From positions 251,777-315,776 of the forward strand of contig JACTAT010000200.1 of NCBI GenBank assembly GCA_014526335.1: a stretch of DNA of 64,000 nt. The letters are read 5' to 3'. Position 1 is the first letter of the stretch; every line of letters begins with the position of its first letter. Source of the stretch: Chrysaora quinquecirrha (taxonomy: Eukaryota; Cnidaria; Scyphozoa; Semaeostomeae; Pelagiidae). Positions 43,181-53,487 of the stretch are shown here, piece after piece. Below the pieces are notes generated by a model. That model had not been told where the DNA came from. It saw nothing but the letters and a program-made list of their open reading frames with translations, and did no database searches. The translations under genes were made by a program, and so were the position numbers.

Positions 43181-43318
43181 AGTTTTATTGTATTGAAACT
43201 ACTCCAGGTCATAAGTATGTATACATTCTTTGCTGCAAGGCATATTTTAACATACCACTGTGTGGGCCCTTTGCCCAATCTAGTAAATGACCTTGAGTTG
43301 TTTCAATACAATAAAACT
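43181..43318. mobile_element. Small MITE-like hairpin element (138 bp)
   Basis: The ends AGTTTTATTGTATTGAAAC and its inverse, plus a further GGTCAT/ATGACC, form about 30-bp inverted repeats around a non-coding centre. Confidence 0.45.
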
Positions 43319-43570
43319 TAAACTTGTTTTATTTACTACAAACTTGTATTGAAAACATAAAAAAGAAAAAGTCCGAAAAAAACACATGGAGTTGAAAAGT
43401 CATCTGACATCTCTCTCGTGCCCACGTGTTACTGGTTATTGAAAGATACCGTATTTAGTTTCCCTGTGTCTTAACAATGTGTTCATTTTGTTGGTTACAC
43501 GGTTTGTTGATAGCAACCAAAGCGTTGATGGCAACATGCAACAGCAAAAAGTTATTCTTTTCTTAACTCA
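43319..43570. other. Unassigned spacer before hAT-like fragment
   Basis: No coding content. It may be the upstream region of the frame starting at 43571. Confidence 0.3.
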
Positions 43571-43969
43571 TTGGTGATAAATATGGTGACAAATAATGAT
43601 CGAAAGAGGTGGCAACAAGAAAAGAGTGGCTGTGAGAAGCGAAAACAGAAGAAAATGCGAGAATTAAATGAGTCTGGAACGGCAAAAGGTAAAACATCAA
43701 GCTCTATCAAGCTTTTTTTTAACAGAAGACAACGACTAGAACCATCATTAGCAACGCAACTGTTCTTGTCGTGGGTGGAAAGGAAAATTGATAACAACAA
43801 AAGTGGTTCTAACCTTGAGCAAAATCATTGCATATCTGAAATAAATGAAAATCTTTCTTCTTCTGAAGATGATTTTATTCTTGAAGATAAGGATTTAGAG
43901 ACTGCAATTGATATTTCACAGAAATACCCTCCTTTATCAGCCGCAGAATCGTGTTAAAAAGAAGTTACG
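43571..43969 (+). pseudogene. hAT-like gene fragment, part 1 (before palindrome A)
   Basis: A 128-codon basic then acidic frame (DRKRWQQEKSGCEKRKQKKM, LATQLFLSWVERKIDN) ends at TAA after AAESC. The same frame continues KEVT and then, across the 7.76-kb insertion and one target copy, PKLPATATDDYELYKDQ at 51737. The joined protein looks like the N-terminal part of hAT-derived proteins of the C17orf113/KIAA1586 type. That identity is from memory and moderate. Confidence 0.45.
43964..43969. repeat. Target duplication of palindrome A, left
   Basis: GTTACG. The partner at 51731-51736 is GTTAGG (one mismatch). Six bases is the Polinton/Maverick duplication length. Confidence 0.55.
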
Positions 43970-44020
43970 AGTAGGATGCAAGCGCCATGCGGGACTCCAG
44001 GGATGCGGGTCTCAGGACAG

Positions 44021-44061
44021 TGACGTCATCAGTGACGTCATCAGGTCGCGCTATAGCGCGA
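44021..44061 (+). promoter_or_regulatory. Tandem CRE sites and 16-bp palindrome, left end of A
   Basis: TGACGTCA at 44021-44028 and 44033-44040 are perfect CREB/ATF sites 12 bp apart. The perfect palindrome TCGCGCTATAGCGCGA follows at 44046-44061. A second block with CRE and a degenerate palindrome follows at about 44140-44180. The arrangement is mirrored at 51510-51680. Confidence 0.6.
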
Positions 44062-44225
44062 CGGTTTTTATGGATGTTGGTTTCTCCAACCTCGTTTTCA
44101 AGAGTCCCAGATCCTAGCGCACGCGGCTCATACTACCAATAACGTCATCAGTGACGTCATCAGGTCACGCTATAGTACGACGGTTTTACAGAAACCGCTA
44201 GCCTCGTTTCCGATTTAACAATCTA

Positions 44226-44466
44226 GAAGTTTCCAGAATGTTCCAGAACATCTCTAAGAATCCTCTTATCTGATTGGTTAGAACTTTCCAGAAGTTTCCA
44301 GAAGTTTCCAGAATCTGATTGATTAATTATAATGGCATAATAATAATTCGAACGTGACGTTCGAATCGTTTATTAAATAAAATAACATAATAATCCTACA
44401 ATCTGGATAACTAGAACTTTCCAGAAGTTTCCAGAAGTTTCCAGAAAGTTCCACAAGATTCTAGAA
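44226..44466 (+). promoter_or_regulatory. Heat-shock-element arrays, left arm of A
   Basis: Three runs of alternating GAA and TTC at exact 5-bp spacing are present. 44226-44248 has five subsites, 44281-44313 has seven (GAACTTTCCAGAAGTTTCC and so on), and 44414-44466 has about ten with one or two imperfect. This is the HSF consensus nGAAnnTTCn in tandem. CCAAT-type ATTGG motifs lie next to the first and third runs. Confidence 0.6.
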
Positions 44467-45050
44467 ACGAAAATCCTGCAATCTGATTGGTTAATAATTT
44501 AAACATCACGTTCGATCGATCAATCTATAAAATCGAACACACGATCCCAATCGTCTTCCACAATCTAAAAGGAATAGCCTACTATCTCATTGGTTGAAGC
44601 TTATATTAGCATACTTTTATAGAACTATTAGCTGAGACTTGGGAATTGGTACATAGAACAAGTCCATAATGGAGATTCAAAATATATATCTACAATATAA
44701 ACAACCATCAACTGCGCATGCACAGTAGTTATATCAATAACGGTAAGAGCTAGAGGCCTGGGACCTAGCATGTAGAACAAAGAAGTAATAGAGATTTAAA
44801 TGATGTATGTCATATAAACATTTATTAAATAGCGCATGCGCAATAGCAATATCTCTAATAGCTTTTGGTTTAATCCATGGTTTATGAGTATTATCTAAGC
44901 TTATGCAATTCATTGTCCGTATATGGACAGTAGCCGTTGATTTACAACCTTATTTTCAAAGAATGACAACACATGAAAACGACACTATTTTCTAACAGTA
45001 CATTAATGAACAATAATGTAAAAAAATTTTTTAGGTATAGCTAGCTATTT

Positions 45051-45557
45051 CTAGTTATTTCCATAGTATGGGAATAATCGAGTACTAGCATATTGAACTT
45101 CATTCACAGCAGCATCCTCAGAATTACTAGCTTCCTCTTCTTCATCATTCTTTGCTTGACGTATGATGAGATATTTTCTTTTCTCAATAGCATAATCTAA
45201 GGCCTCTTGCATATCCATACCATCTTCCTTCTGTGCTTTTTGCATGGTTGCTATGACTGCAGTCACAACAGCATCATTTTCAAAACTTCTATTATATAAA
45301 AATTTACGCCTGAAGACTTGCAGTATGTTTTCATCTTTATCAACTTCCCTACGCATTGAAGGCCATACATTCCCTAAAGGAAGATCCTCCTCAGTGTTGA
45401 CAGTTTCATCATCATCATGGTCACTTTCAGCTTCTATCTCATCATCATCTGAGTCAGACTCTTCATTACTCTCCTCATGCATCTCTTCTTCATGTCGCTT
45501 AACATTACTTTTAAACTTGGAAGAGAATTCACAATGATCACATTTATACTGATTCAT
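45051..45557 (-). CDS. C2H2 acidic protein of element A (168 aa)
   Basis: The intact frame starts with a C2H2 finger (YKCDHCEFSSKFKSNVKRHE, then EEMH). An acidic Glu/Asp/Ser run of about 40 residues follows. The C-terminal domain has RREVDKDENILQVFRRKFL, AVVTAVIATMQKAQKEDG and EKRKYLIIRQAK, ending FPYYGNN. The function is unknown. A TATA box lies about 75 bp upstream of the ATG (45627-45634). Element B keeps only the last ~28 codons. The right arm of A has a copy with an in-frame 315-bp deletion. Confidence 0.7.
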   Translation of the reverse strand: MNQYKCDHCEFSSKFKSNVKRHEEEMHEESNEESDSDDDEIEAESDHDDDETVNTEEDLPLGNVWPSMRREVDKDENILQVFRRKFLYNRSFENDAVVTAVIATMQKAQKEDGMDMQEALDYAIEKRKYLIIRQAKNDEEEEASNSEDAAVNEVQYASTRLFPYYGNN

Positions 45558-45626
45558 GATTAGCTGTTTACTTATAATTGTCGACTACCTCTTAAATACC
45601 TGAGTCGTAGAGCATAAACTCGCTTG

Positions 45627-45634
45627 AATTTATA
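45627..45634 (-). promoter_or_regulatory. TATA box for element A C2H2 gene, left arm
   Basis: TATAAATT on the minus strand, about 70-77 bp before the ATG at 45557. It is identical in the right arm at 50380-50387. Confidence 0.5.
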
Positions 45635-45699
45635 GACTGGTTCCCCCATTCAATATGATGTGGGAAAGGAATTCCACACTTGCGCAGGAAGGATGTTTC

Positions 45700-47940
45700 C
45701 AATCAAACCATACCTTATCCTTAACTAATCATAATCCTAAGTTATCATTACTTAATCCTCAACAGTCATGAGCTAATCCTTACTGATCCTTAGCTAATCC
45801 TTGGTGATCCTTAGCTAATCCTTACAGATCCTATAGTGATCCTTACTGATCCCCACTCATCCTTACTGATCCTTACTGATCCCTAACTAATCCTTACTGA
45901 TTCTCACTAATCATTACTGATCCTTACTGATCCTTAGCTGATCCTTACTGATCCTTAGCTAATCCTTACTGATCCTTAGCTGATCCTTACTGATCCTTAG
46001 CTAATCCTTAGCTGATCCTTACTGATCCTTAGCTAATCCTTACTGATCCTTAGCTAATCCTTACTGATCATTACTGATCCTTACTGATCCTCACTAATCC
46101 TCACTGATCCTTAGCTGATCCCTAGCTAATCCTTATTGATCCTAACCTAATCCTTACTGATCCTTAACAAATCATTACCTGATCCTCACTAATCATTACT
46201 GATCCTTAACTAATGATTACATGATCCTCACTAATCATTACTGATCCTTGCTGATCCTTACTTATCCTTAACTAATCATTACCTGATCCTAACCTAATCC
46301 TTACTGATCCTTAGCTAATCGTTACTGATTCTTAGCTGATCCTTACTGATCCCTAGCTAATCCTTATTGATCCTAACCTAATCCTTACTGATCCTTAACA
46401 AATCATTACCTGATCCTCACTAATCATTACTGATCCTTAACTAATGATTACATGATCCTCACTAATCATTGCTGATCCTCACTAATCCTTAGCTGATCCT
46501 TACTGATCCTTAGCTGATCCTTAGCTGATCCTCACTGATCCTTACTGATCCTTAACTAATCATTACCTGATCCTCACTAATCCTTACTGATCATTACTGA
46601 TCCTCACTAATCCTCAGATAATCCTTACTGATCCTTGCTGATCATTACTGATCCTTGCTGATCCTTAGCTGATCCTTACTGATCCTTAACAAATCATTAC
46701 TGATCATTACCTGATCCTCACTAATCATCACTGATCCTTAACTAATCATTACCTGATCCTCACTAATCCTTAGCTGATCCTCACTAATCATTACCTGATC
46801 CTCACTAATCCTTAGCTGATCCTTACTGATCCTTACCGATCCTTAACTAATCATTACTGATCCTCACCCTGATCCTCACTAATCCTTACTGATCCTTACT
46901 GATCCTTAACTAATCATTACTGATCCTCACCCTGATCCTCACTAATCATTACTGATCCTTGCTGATCATTACTGATCCTCACTGATCCTTACTGATCCTT
47001 AACTAATCATTACCTGATCCTCACTTATCCTTACTGATCCTCACTAATCATTACCTGATCCTCACTAATCCTTAGCTGATCCTTACTGGTTCTTAACAAA
47101 TCATTACTGATCCTTAGCTGATCCTCACTGATCCTTACTGATCCTTACCGATCCTTAACTAATCATTACTGATCCTCACCCTGATCCTCACTAATCCTTA
47201 CTGATCTTTCACTAATCACTACTGATCCTAACCTAATCATTGCTTAATCATTACTGATCCTGAGCTAATCCTTAGCTAATCCTCACTAATCATTAGCTAA
47301 TCATTACTGATCCTCACCCTGATCCTCACTAATCATTACTGATCCTTACTGATCCTTAGCTAATCCTTACTGATCTTTACTGATCCTCACTAATCATTAG
47401 CTAATCCTTACTGATCCTCACTAATCCTTACTGATCCTTAACTAATCATTACTTGATCCTCACCCTGATCCTTAGCTGATCATTACTGATCCTTGGCTGA
47501 TCCTTGCTGATCATTAGTGATCCTTACTGATCCTTAGCTGATCCTTACTGATCCTTACTGATCCTTAGCTGATCCTTACTGATCATTACTGATCCTTACT
47601 GGTCCTTAGCTGATCATTACTGATCCTTAGCTGATCATTACTGATCCTTAGCTAATCCTTACTGATCTTTCACTAATCACTACTGATCCTAACCTAATCA
47701 TTGCTTAATAATTACTGATCCTCAGCTGATCCTTACTGATTCTTAGCTGATCCTTACTGATCCTTAACTAATCCTTACTGATCCTCAGCTGATCCTTACT
47801 GATCCTTAGCTGATCCTTACTGATCCTCACTCATCCTTACTGATCCTTAGCTTATCCTTACTGATCCTTAGCTGATCCTTACTAATCCTGAGCTGATCCT
47901 TAATGATCCTCACTAATCATTACTTAATCCTTATTGATCC
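45700..47940 (+). repeat. GATC-rich tandem array, left arm of A
   Basis: It consists of about 2.2 kb of degenerate 10-11 bp units of the forms TGATCCTTAC, TGATCCTTAGC, TAATCCTTAC and TAATCATTAC. Higher-order blocks of about 200-300 bp recur (for example 46100-46240 and 46340-46470). There is no coding potential. Confidence 0.85.
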
Positions 47941-48045
47941 TTTCTAACTATTTCACCCAATGAGCAATGTCTTGAATCAGAGATTCTAGAACATTGACAC
48001 TTCATTGGCTCAAATAGTTAGAAAGGATCAGTAAGGATTAAGTAA
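47935..48045. repeat. Centre of palindrome A
   Basis: CCTTTCTAACTATTT (47938 region) and its inverse AAATAGTTAGAAAGG (48018 region) enclose about 65 bp that is itself partly inverted. This is the only non-array DNA between the two arrays and marks the hairpin loop. Confidence 0.75.
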
Positions 48046-50290
48046 TGATCTTTACTGATCCTCACTAATCATTAGCTAATCCTTACTGATCCTCACTAAT
48101 CACAAGGATCAGTAATGATCAGTAAGGATCAGTAAGGATCAGTAAGGATCAGTAATGATCAGTAAGGATCAGCTAAGGATTAGCTAAGGATCAGTAAGGA
48201 TCAGCTGAGGATCAGTAATGATTAGTTAAGGATCAGTAAGGATCAGCTAAGGATCAGTAAGGATCAGCTGAGGATCAGTAATTATTAAGCAATGATTAGG
48301 TTAGGATCAGTAGTGATTAGTGAAAGATCAGTAAGGATTAGCTAAGGATCAGTAATGATCAGCTAAGGATCAGTAATGATCAGCTAAGGATCAGTAAGGA
48401 TCAGTAATGATCAGTAAGGATCAGCTAAGGATCAGTAAGGATCAGCTAAGGATCAGTAAGGATCAGCTAAGGATCAGTAAGGATCACTAATGATCAGCAA
48501 GGATCAGCCAAGGATCAGTAATGATCAGCTAAGGATCAGGGTGAGGATCAGGTAATGATTAGTTAAGGATCAGTAAGGATTAGTGAGGATCAGTAAGGAT
48601 TAGCTAATGATTAGTGAGGATCAGTAAAGATCAGTAAGGATTAGCTAAGGATCAGTAAGGATCAGTAATGATTAGTGAGGATCAGGGTGAGGATCAGTAA
48701 TGATTAGCTAATGATTAGTGAGGATTAGCTAAGGATTAGCTCAGGATCAGTAATGATTAAGCAATGATTAGGTTAGGATCAGTAGTAATTAGTGAAAGAT
48801 CAGTAAGGATTAGTGAGGATCAGGGTGAGGATCAGTAATGATTAGTTAAGGATCGGTAAGGATCAGTAAGGATCAGTGAGGATCAGCTAAGGATCAGTAA
48901 TGATTTGTTAAGGACCAGTAAGGATCAGCTAAGGATTAGTGAGGATCAGGTAATGATTAGTGAGGATCAGTAAGGATTAGTGAGGATCAGGTAATGATTA
49001 GTTAAGGATCAGTAAGGATCAGTGAGGATCAGTAATGATCAGCAAGGATCAGTAATGATTAGTGAGGATCAGGGTGAGGATCAGTAATGATTAGTTAAGG
49101 ATCGGTAAGGATCAGTAAGGATTAGTGAGGATCAGGGTATGGATCAGTAATGATTAGTTAAGGATCGGTAAGGATCAGTAAGGATCAGTAAGGATCAGCT
49201 AAGGATTAGTGAGGATCAGGTAATGATTAGTGAGGATCAGGTAATGATTAGTTAAGGATCAATGATGATTAGTGAGGATCAGGTAATGATCAGTAATGAT
49301 TTGTTAAGGATCAGTAAGGATCAGCTAAGGATCAGCAAGGATCAGTAATGATCAGGAAGGATAAGTAAGGATTAGCTGAGGATTAGTGAGGATCAGTAAT
49401 GATCAGTAAGGATTAGTGAGGATCAGGTAATGATTAGTTAAGGATCAGTAAGGATCAGTGAGGATCAGCTAAGGATCAGCTAAGGATCAGTAAGGATCAG
49501 CTAAGGATTAGTGAGGATCAGTAATGATTAGTGAGGATCATGTAATCATTAGTTAAGGATCAGTAATGATTAGTGAGGATCAGGTAATGATTTGTTAAGG
49601 ATCAGTAAGGATTAGGTTAGGATCAATAAGGATTAGCTAGGGATCAGTAAGGATCAGCTAAGGATCAGTAACGATTAGCTAAGGATCAGTAAGGATTAGG
49701 TTAGGATCAGGTAATGATTAGTTAAGGATCAGCAAGGATCAGTAATGATTAGTGATGATCATGTAATCATTAGTTAAGGATCAGTAATGATTAGTGAGGA
49801 TCAGGTAATGATTTGTTAAGGATCAGTAAGGATTAGGTTAGGATCAATAAGGATTAGCTAGGGATCAGCTAAGGATCAGTAAGGATCAGCTAAGGATCAG
49901 TGAGGATTAGTGAGGATCAGTAAGGATCAGTAATGATCAGTAAGGATTAGCTAAGGATCAGTAAGGATTAGCTAAGGATCAGTAAGGATCAGCTAAGGAT
50001 TAGCTAAGGATCGGTAAGGATCAGCTAAGGATCAGTAAGGATTAGCTAAGGATCAGTAAGGATCAGCTAAGGATCAGTAAGGATCAGTAATGATTAGTGA
50101 GGATGAGTGAGGATCAGTTAGGATTAGTTAGGGATCAGTAAGGATCAGTAAGGATGAGTGGGGATCAGTAAGGATCACTTTAGGATCTGTAAGGATTAGC
50201 TAAGGATCAGCAAGGATTAGCTAAGGATCAGTAAGGATTAGCTCATGATTGTTGAGGATTAAGTAATGATAACTTAGGATTATGATTAGT
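48046..50290 (-). repeat. GATC-rich tandem array, right arm of A
   Basis: It is made of units GGATCAGTAA, GGATCAGCTAA and GGATTAGTGA, the reverse complement of the left array, in a closely similar block order. Confidence 0.85.
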
Positions 50291-50379
50291 TAAGGATAAG
50301 GTATGGTTTGATTGGAAACATCCTTCCTGCGCAAGTGTGGAATTCCTTTCCCACATCATATTGAATGGGGGAACCAGTC

Positions 50380-50387
50380 TATAAATT
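50380..50387 (+). promoter_or_regulatory. TATA box for element A C2H2 gene, right arm
   Basis: TATAAATT, 70-77 bp before the ATG at 50457. Mirror of 45627-45634. Confidence 0.5.
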
Positions 50388-50456
50388 CAAGCGAGTTTAT
50401 GCTCTACGACTCAGGTATTTAAGAGGTAGTCGACAATTATAAGTAAACAGCTAATC

Positions 50457-50648
50457 ATGAATCAGTATAAATGTGATCATTGTGAATTCTCTTCCAAGTT
50501 TAAAAGTAATATTGAGAAAAGAAAATATCTCATCATACGTCAAGCAAAGAATGATGAAGAAGAGGAAGCTAGTAATTCTGAGGATGCTGCTGTGAATGAA
50601 GTTCAATATGCTAGTACTCGATTATTCCCATACTATGGAAATAACTAG
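50457..50648 (+). CDS. Deleted copy of the element A C2H2 protein (63 aa)
   Basis: The first 18 residues and last 45 residues match the left-arm protein, joined after FKSN directly to IEKRKYLII. The lost segment is exactly 315 bp, so the frame is kept. The deletion removes the two histidines of the finger, the acidic run and most of the C-terminal domain. It is expressible in principle from the same TATA box but probably non-functional. Confidence 0.6.
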   Translation: MNQYKCDHCEFSSKFKSNIEKRKYLIIRQAKNDEEEEASNSEDAAVNEVQYASTRLFPYYGNN

Positions 50649-51233
50649 AAATAGCTAGCTATACCTAAAAAATTTTTTTACATTATTGTTCATTAATGTA
50701 TTGTTAGAAAATAGTGTCGTTTTCATGTGTTGTCATTCTTTGAAAATAAGGTTGTAAATCAACGGCTACTGTCCATATACGGACAATGAATTGCATAAGC
50801 TTAGATAATACTCATAAACCATGGATTAAACCAAAAGCTATTAGAGATATTGCTATTGCGCATGCGCTATTTAATAAATGTTTATATGACATACATCATT
50901 TAAATCTCTATTACTTCTTTGTTCTACATGCTAGGTCCCAGGCCTCTAGCTTATACCGTTATTGATATAACTACTGCGCATGCGCAGTTGATGGTTGTTT
51001 ATATTGTAGATATATATTTTGAATCTCCATTATGGACTTGTTCTATGTACCAATTCCCAAGTCTCAGCTAATAGTTCTATAAAAGTATGCTAATATAAGC
51101 TTCAACCAATGAGATAGTAGGCTACTCCTTTTAGATTGTCGAAGACGATTGGGATCGTGTGTTCGATTTTATAGATTGATTGATCGAACGTGATGTTTAA
51201 ATTATTAACCAATCAGATTGCAGGATTTCTCGT

Positions 51234-51475
51234 TTCTAGAATCTTGTGGAACTTTCTGGAAACTTCTGGAAACTTCTGGAAAGTTCTAGTTATCCAGATT
51301 GTAGGATTATTATGTTATTTTATTTAATAAACGATTCGAACGTCGCGTTCGAATTATTATTACGCCATTATAATTAATCAATCAGATTCTGGAAACTTCT
51401 GGAAACTTCTGGAAAGTTCTAACCAATCAGATAAGAGGATTCTTAGAGATGTTCTGGAACATTCTGGAAACTTCT
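51234..51475 (-). promoter_or_regulatory. Heat-shock-element arrays, right arm of A
   Basis: Mirror of 44226-44466, in runs at 51234-51289, 51387-51420 and 51452-51475, with the 5-bp GAA/TTC phasing kept. Confidence 0.6.
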
Positions 51476-51643
51476 AGATTGTTAAATCGGAAACGAGGCT
51501 AGCGGTTTCTGTAAAACCGTCGTACTATAGCGTGACCTGATGACATCACTGATGACGTTATTGGTAGTATGAGCCGCGTGCGCTAGGATCTGGGACTCTT
51601 GAAAACGAGGTTGGAGAAACCAACATCCATAAAAACCGTCGCG

Positions 51644-51679
51644 CTATAGCGCGACCTGATGACGTCACTGATGACGTCA
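51644..51679 (-). promoter_or_regulatory. CRE sites and palindrome, right end of A
   Basis: TGACGTCA at 51660-51667 and 51672-51679, next to a CGCGCTATAGCGCG palindrome. Mirror of 44021-44061. Confidence 0.6.
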
Positions 51680-51736
51680 CTGTCCTGAGACCCGCATCCC
51701 TGGAGTCCTGCATGGCACTTGCATCCTACTGTTAGG

Positions 51737-52133
51737 CCTAAATTACCAGCCACTGCTACTGATGACTATGAATTGTACAAAGACCAGAAAATTAATCTTG
51801 AGTGGCTTCTTAAAGCACATAAATGTTTGTCAGCATTAAAAGAATAATAAGGCAATTGTTCTCGAACATTTGTATCATGTTTATTTTGTGCTGCATATGA
51901 ACAAGATGTTAAAAAGTTCCTTTAGCAAGCAGGGTTAGTTCTGGTGGAAGAGATCGTTTACTCAAAATTATAGATCATTTAGACTCTTCAATACACAAAG
52001 AGGCTGAGAGATTAGAGAGGCTTGCAAAATGCTGAAATAGCATGTCGGACTCTCATCCATGGGCAAGAATCTTGAACAAGGTGAATTCAGACATCAGGAA
52101 AAATCTAGTGCGGTTGGCAATTGATGTTTACAA
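51737..52133 (+). pseudogene. hAT-like gene fragment, part 2 (after palindrome A)
   Basis: PKLPATATDDYELYKDQKIN and LEWLLKAHKCLSALKE lead, after stops and shifts, to CSRTFVSCLFCAAYEQDVKK. Next come DHLDSSIHKEAERLERLAKC and SDSHPWARILNKV, ending in VRLAIDVYNDSLVL. The SxTFVSCLFC zinc-like motif and HK..A..... order resemble hAT-related proteins. It stops where a LINE fragment begins. Confidence 0.45.
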
Positions 52134-52790
52134 TGATTCTCTTGTTCTGTTAGATATTCCATTAGATATTATTTCTCGTTTTAGATGCTCTATATATGGA
52201 ATATCTAATGGAATATCTAATAGTGTAACCGGGCCTTTAAAGCTTCTTGAAATAAAGGATGAAACTAACTGTATGCAAGTTGTATCCTCTTGACTTAGCA
52301 GCCAAATGAATTTATTTCGTGTACATAAATGACAAACAGAGGGAAACAATTGTTCTACTTTGTCAAGAAACTCTCTTCTTTCAGTTGCAAAATGAGGGCA
52401 CAACATTAAAAAGTGAATCTCATCCCCTAGAATATTGTTTCCAAGTGTGGTGCAATGTTTACAATATCTTTCTGTCCTAGGGATTTTGTTTTTTCCAAAT
52501 CTGCTAGTTTCAATCTCTAGATTATGGGCACCCAATCTAAATTCGGATAAAGATTGCCTTCTTTTAAAATCTTTAATCAAATCAAGGTATCTTTCAAATT
52601 TGAAAACGGATTTGAATTTAGTATAAGTGCAGAGTTTTTTATTCTCTTTCAAATGGTCATTTAAATTACACATTATCAAATTGTCACCATCACACAATAT
52701 CCATGTCACCCTTGGCCCACCACTGAAAATTTCTATGAATAAGCGAAATTCGCTGAAAGGATACAAAAACGAAAAGGCTGCTCAAAATTT
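52134..52790 (-). pseudogene. LINE C-terminal fragment (zinc-knuckle region)
   Basis: The 212-codon minus frame shows KRRQSLSEFRLGAHNLEIET, then RYCKHC, DEIHFLMLCPHFATERREFL and LFPSVCHLCTRN. This matches the C-terminal CCHC-like region of APE-type LINE ORF2. No RT core is present. The first ~150 bp overlap a short ATATCTAATGGAATATC inverted repeat at 52150-52225. Confidence 0.5.
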
Positions 52791-52829
52791 GAATCAAATC
52801 AGCAAGCAAGATACACAATGTAACTGATA

Positions 52830-53487
52830 CACAGCCTCTCAACAACAACAGTGGTAACTCTAACTATGATTTGATAAAATCTCTACAAACTAAGCTAGAG
52901 GCATCCAAGCTGATAAACTCTTTGAAGGGAATGTAGAGATCAAAAAAGCGAAAAGATACTCTGCATCTCGTATAAAAGATGATGGCAAGATGAAATTTTA
53001 TACGGGCATTCCAACTGTTGCAATTTTTAATGTAATTTTCGCATTGATATCAAGGTTGTTGCCAAACTTTGTTTATTGGAGAGGGGCAAAGCGTATAGTG
53101 TCCTCCAAGGCAAAGAAACACCAAAGAGAGAGAGAAACATGTCAGAAACTATGTAAGAAGGATCAATTCTTTCTAGTTCTTATGAAACTCAGGTTGGGAC
53201 TACTAAATAATGATCTTGCTTGCTGATTTGACATTTCGCCTGCATCATGCTCTGTGATTTTTACAAGCTGGATAAAGCTTTTAGCCAAGGTGCTAGGTAC
53301 ACCTCTTGTTACCTGGTTACCTCGAGATGTCATCCAAACTAATCTACCAAAAGTATTTGAAGGGAGATATAGAGAGACCAGGTGCATAATCGATTGCACA
53401 GAGGTTAACATTGACAGACCAAAATCTCTTGAAAACCAAGCCAAGACATGGTCAGCTTACAAAAAACAAGCCAAGACATGGTCAGCT
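52830..53487 (+). pseudogene. ISL2EU transposase fragment (copy 3)
   Basis: RIKDDGKMKFYTGIPTVAIF, NFVYWRGAKRIVSSKAKK and FFLVLMKLRLGLLNNDLA are followed, after a stop at 53224, by FDISPASCSVIFTSWIKLLA and CIIDCTEVNIDRPK (first Asp). It breaks off in a tandemly repeated KQAKTWSA where Gypsy sequence starts. It is closely parallel to copy 2. Confidence 0.7.

Larger units (their letters stand above)
43970..51730. mobile_element. Giant palindromic foldback element A (7,761 bp)
   Basis: It starts AGTAGGATGCAAG and ends with the inverted copy, and the two halves are inverted copies along almost their whole length around a centre near 47985. Each arm has, from outside in, a CRE and palindrome block, heat-shock-element arrays, a unique ~450-bp stretch, a C2H2 protein gene and a ~2.2-kb tandem array. 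AG termini and a 6-bp target repeat recall Polintons, but no polymerase, integrase or capsid gene is present. Element B shares terminal and internal sequence, so A is a member of a mobile family. Confidence 0.75.

Noticed and set aside
45700..50290. CRISPR-like array
   Set aside because: Units are degenerate, 10-11 bp, without unique spacers, in a eukaryotic context and mirrored. They are a tandem satellite.
43970..51730. The palindrome as a pure assembly artefact
   Set aside because: The arms differ (315-bp deletion, scattered substitutions) and the flanks differ. They carry a near-matching 6-bp repeat and rejoin a reading frame, so a real insertion is favoured, though long reads should confirm it.
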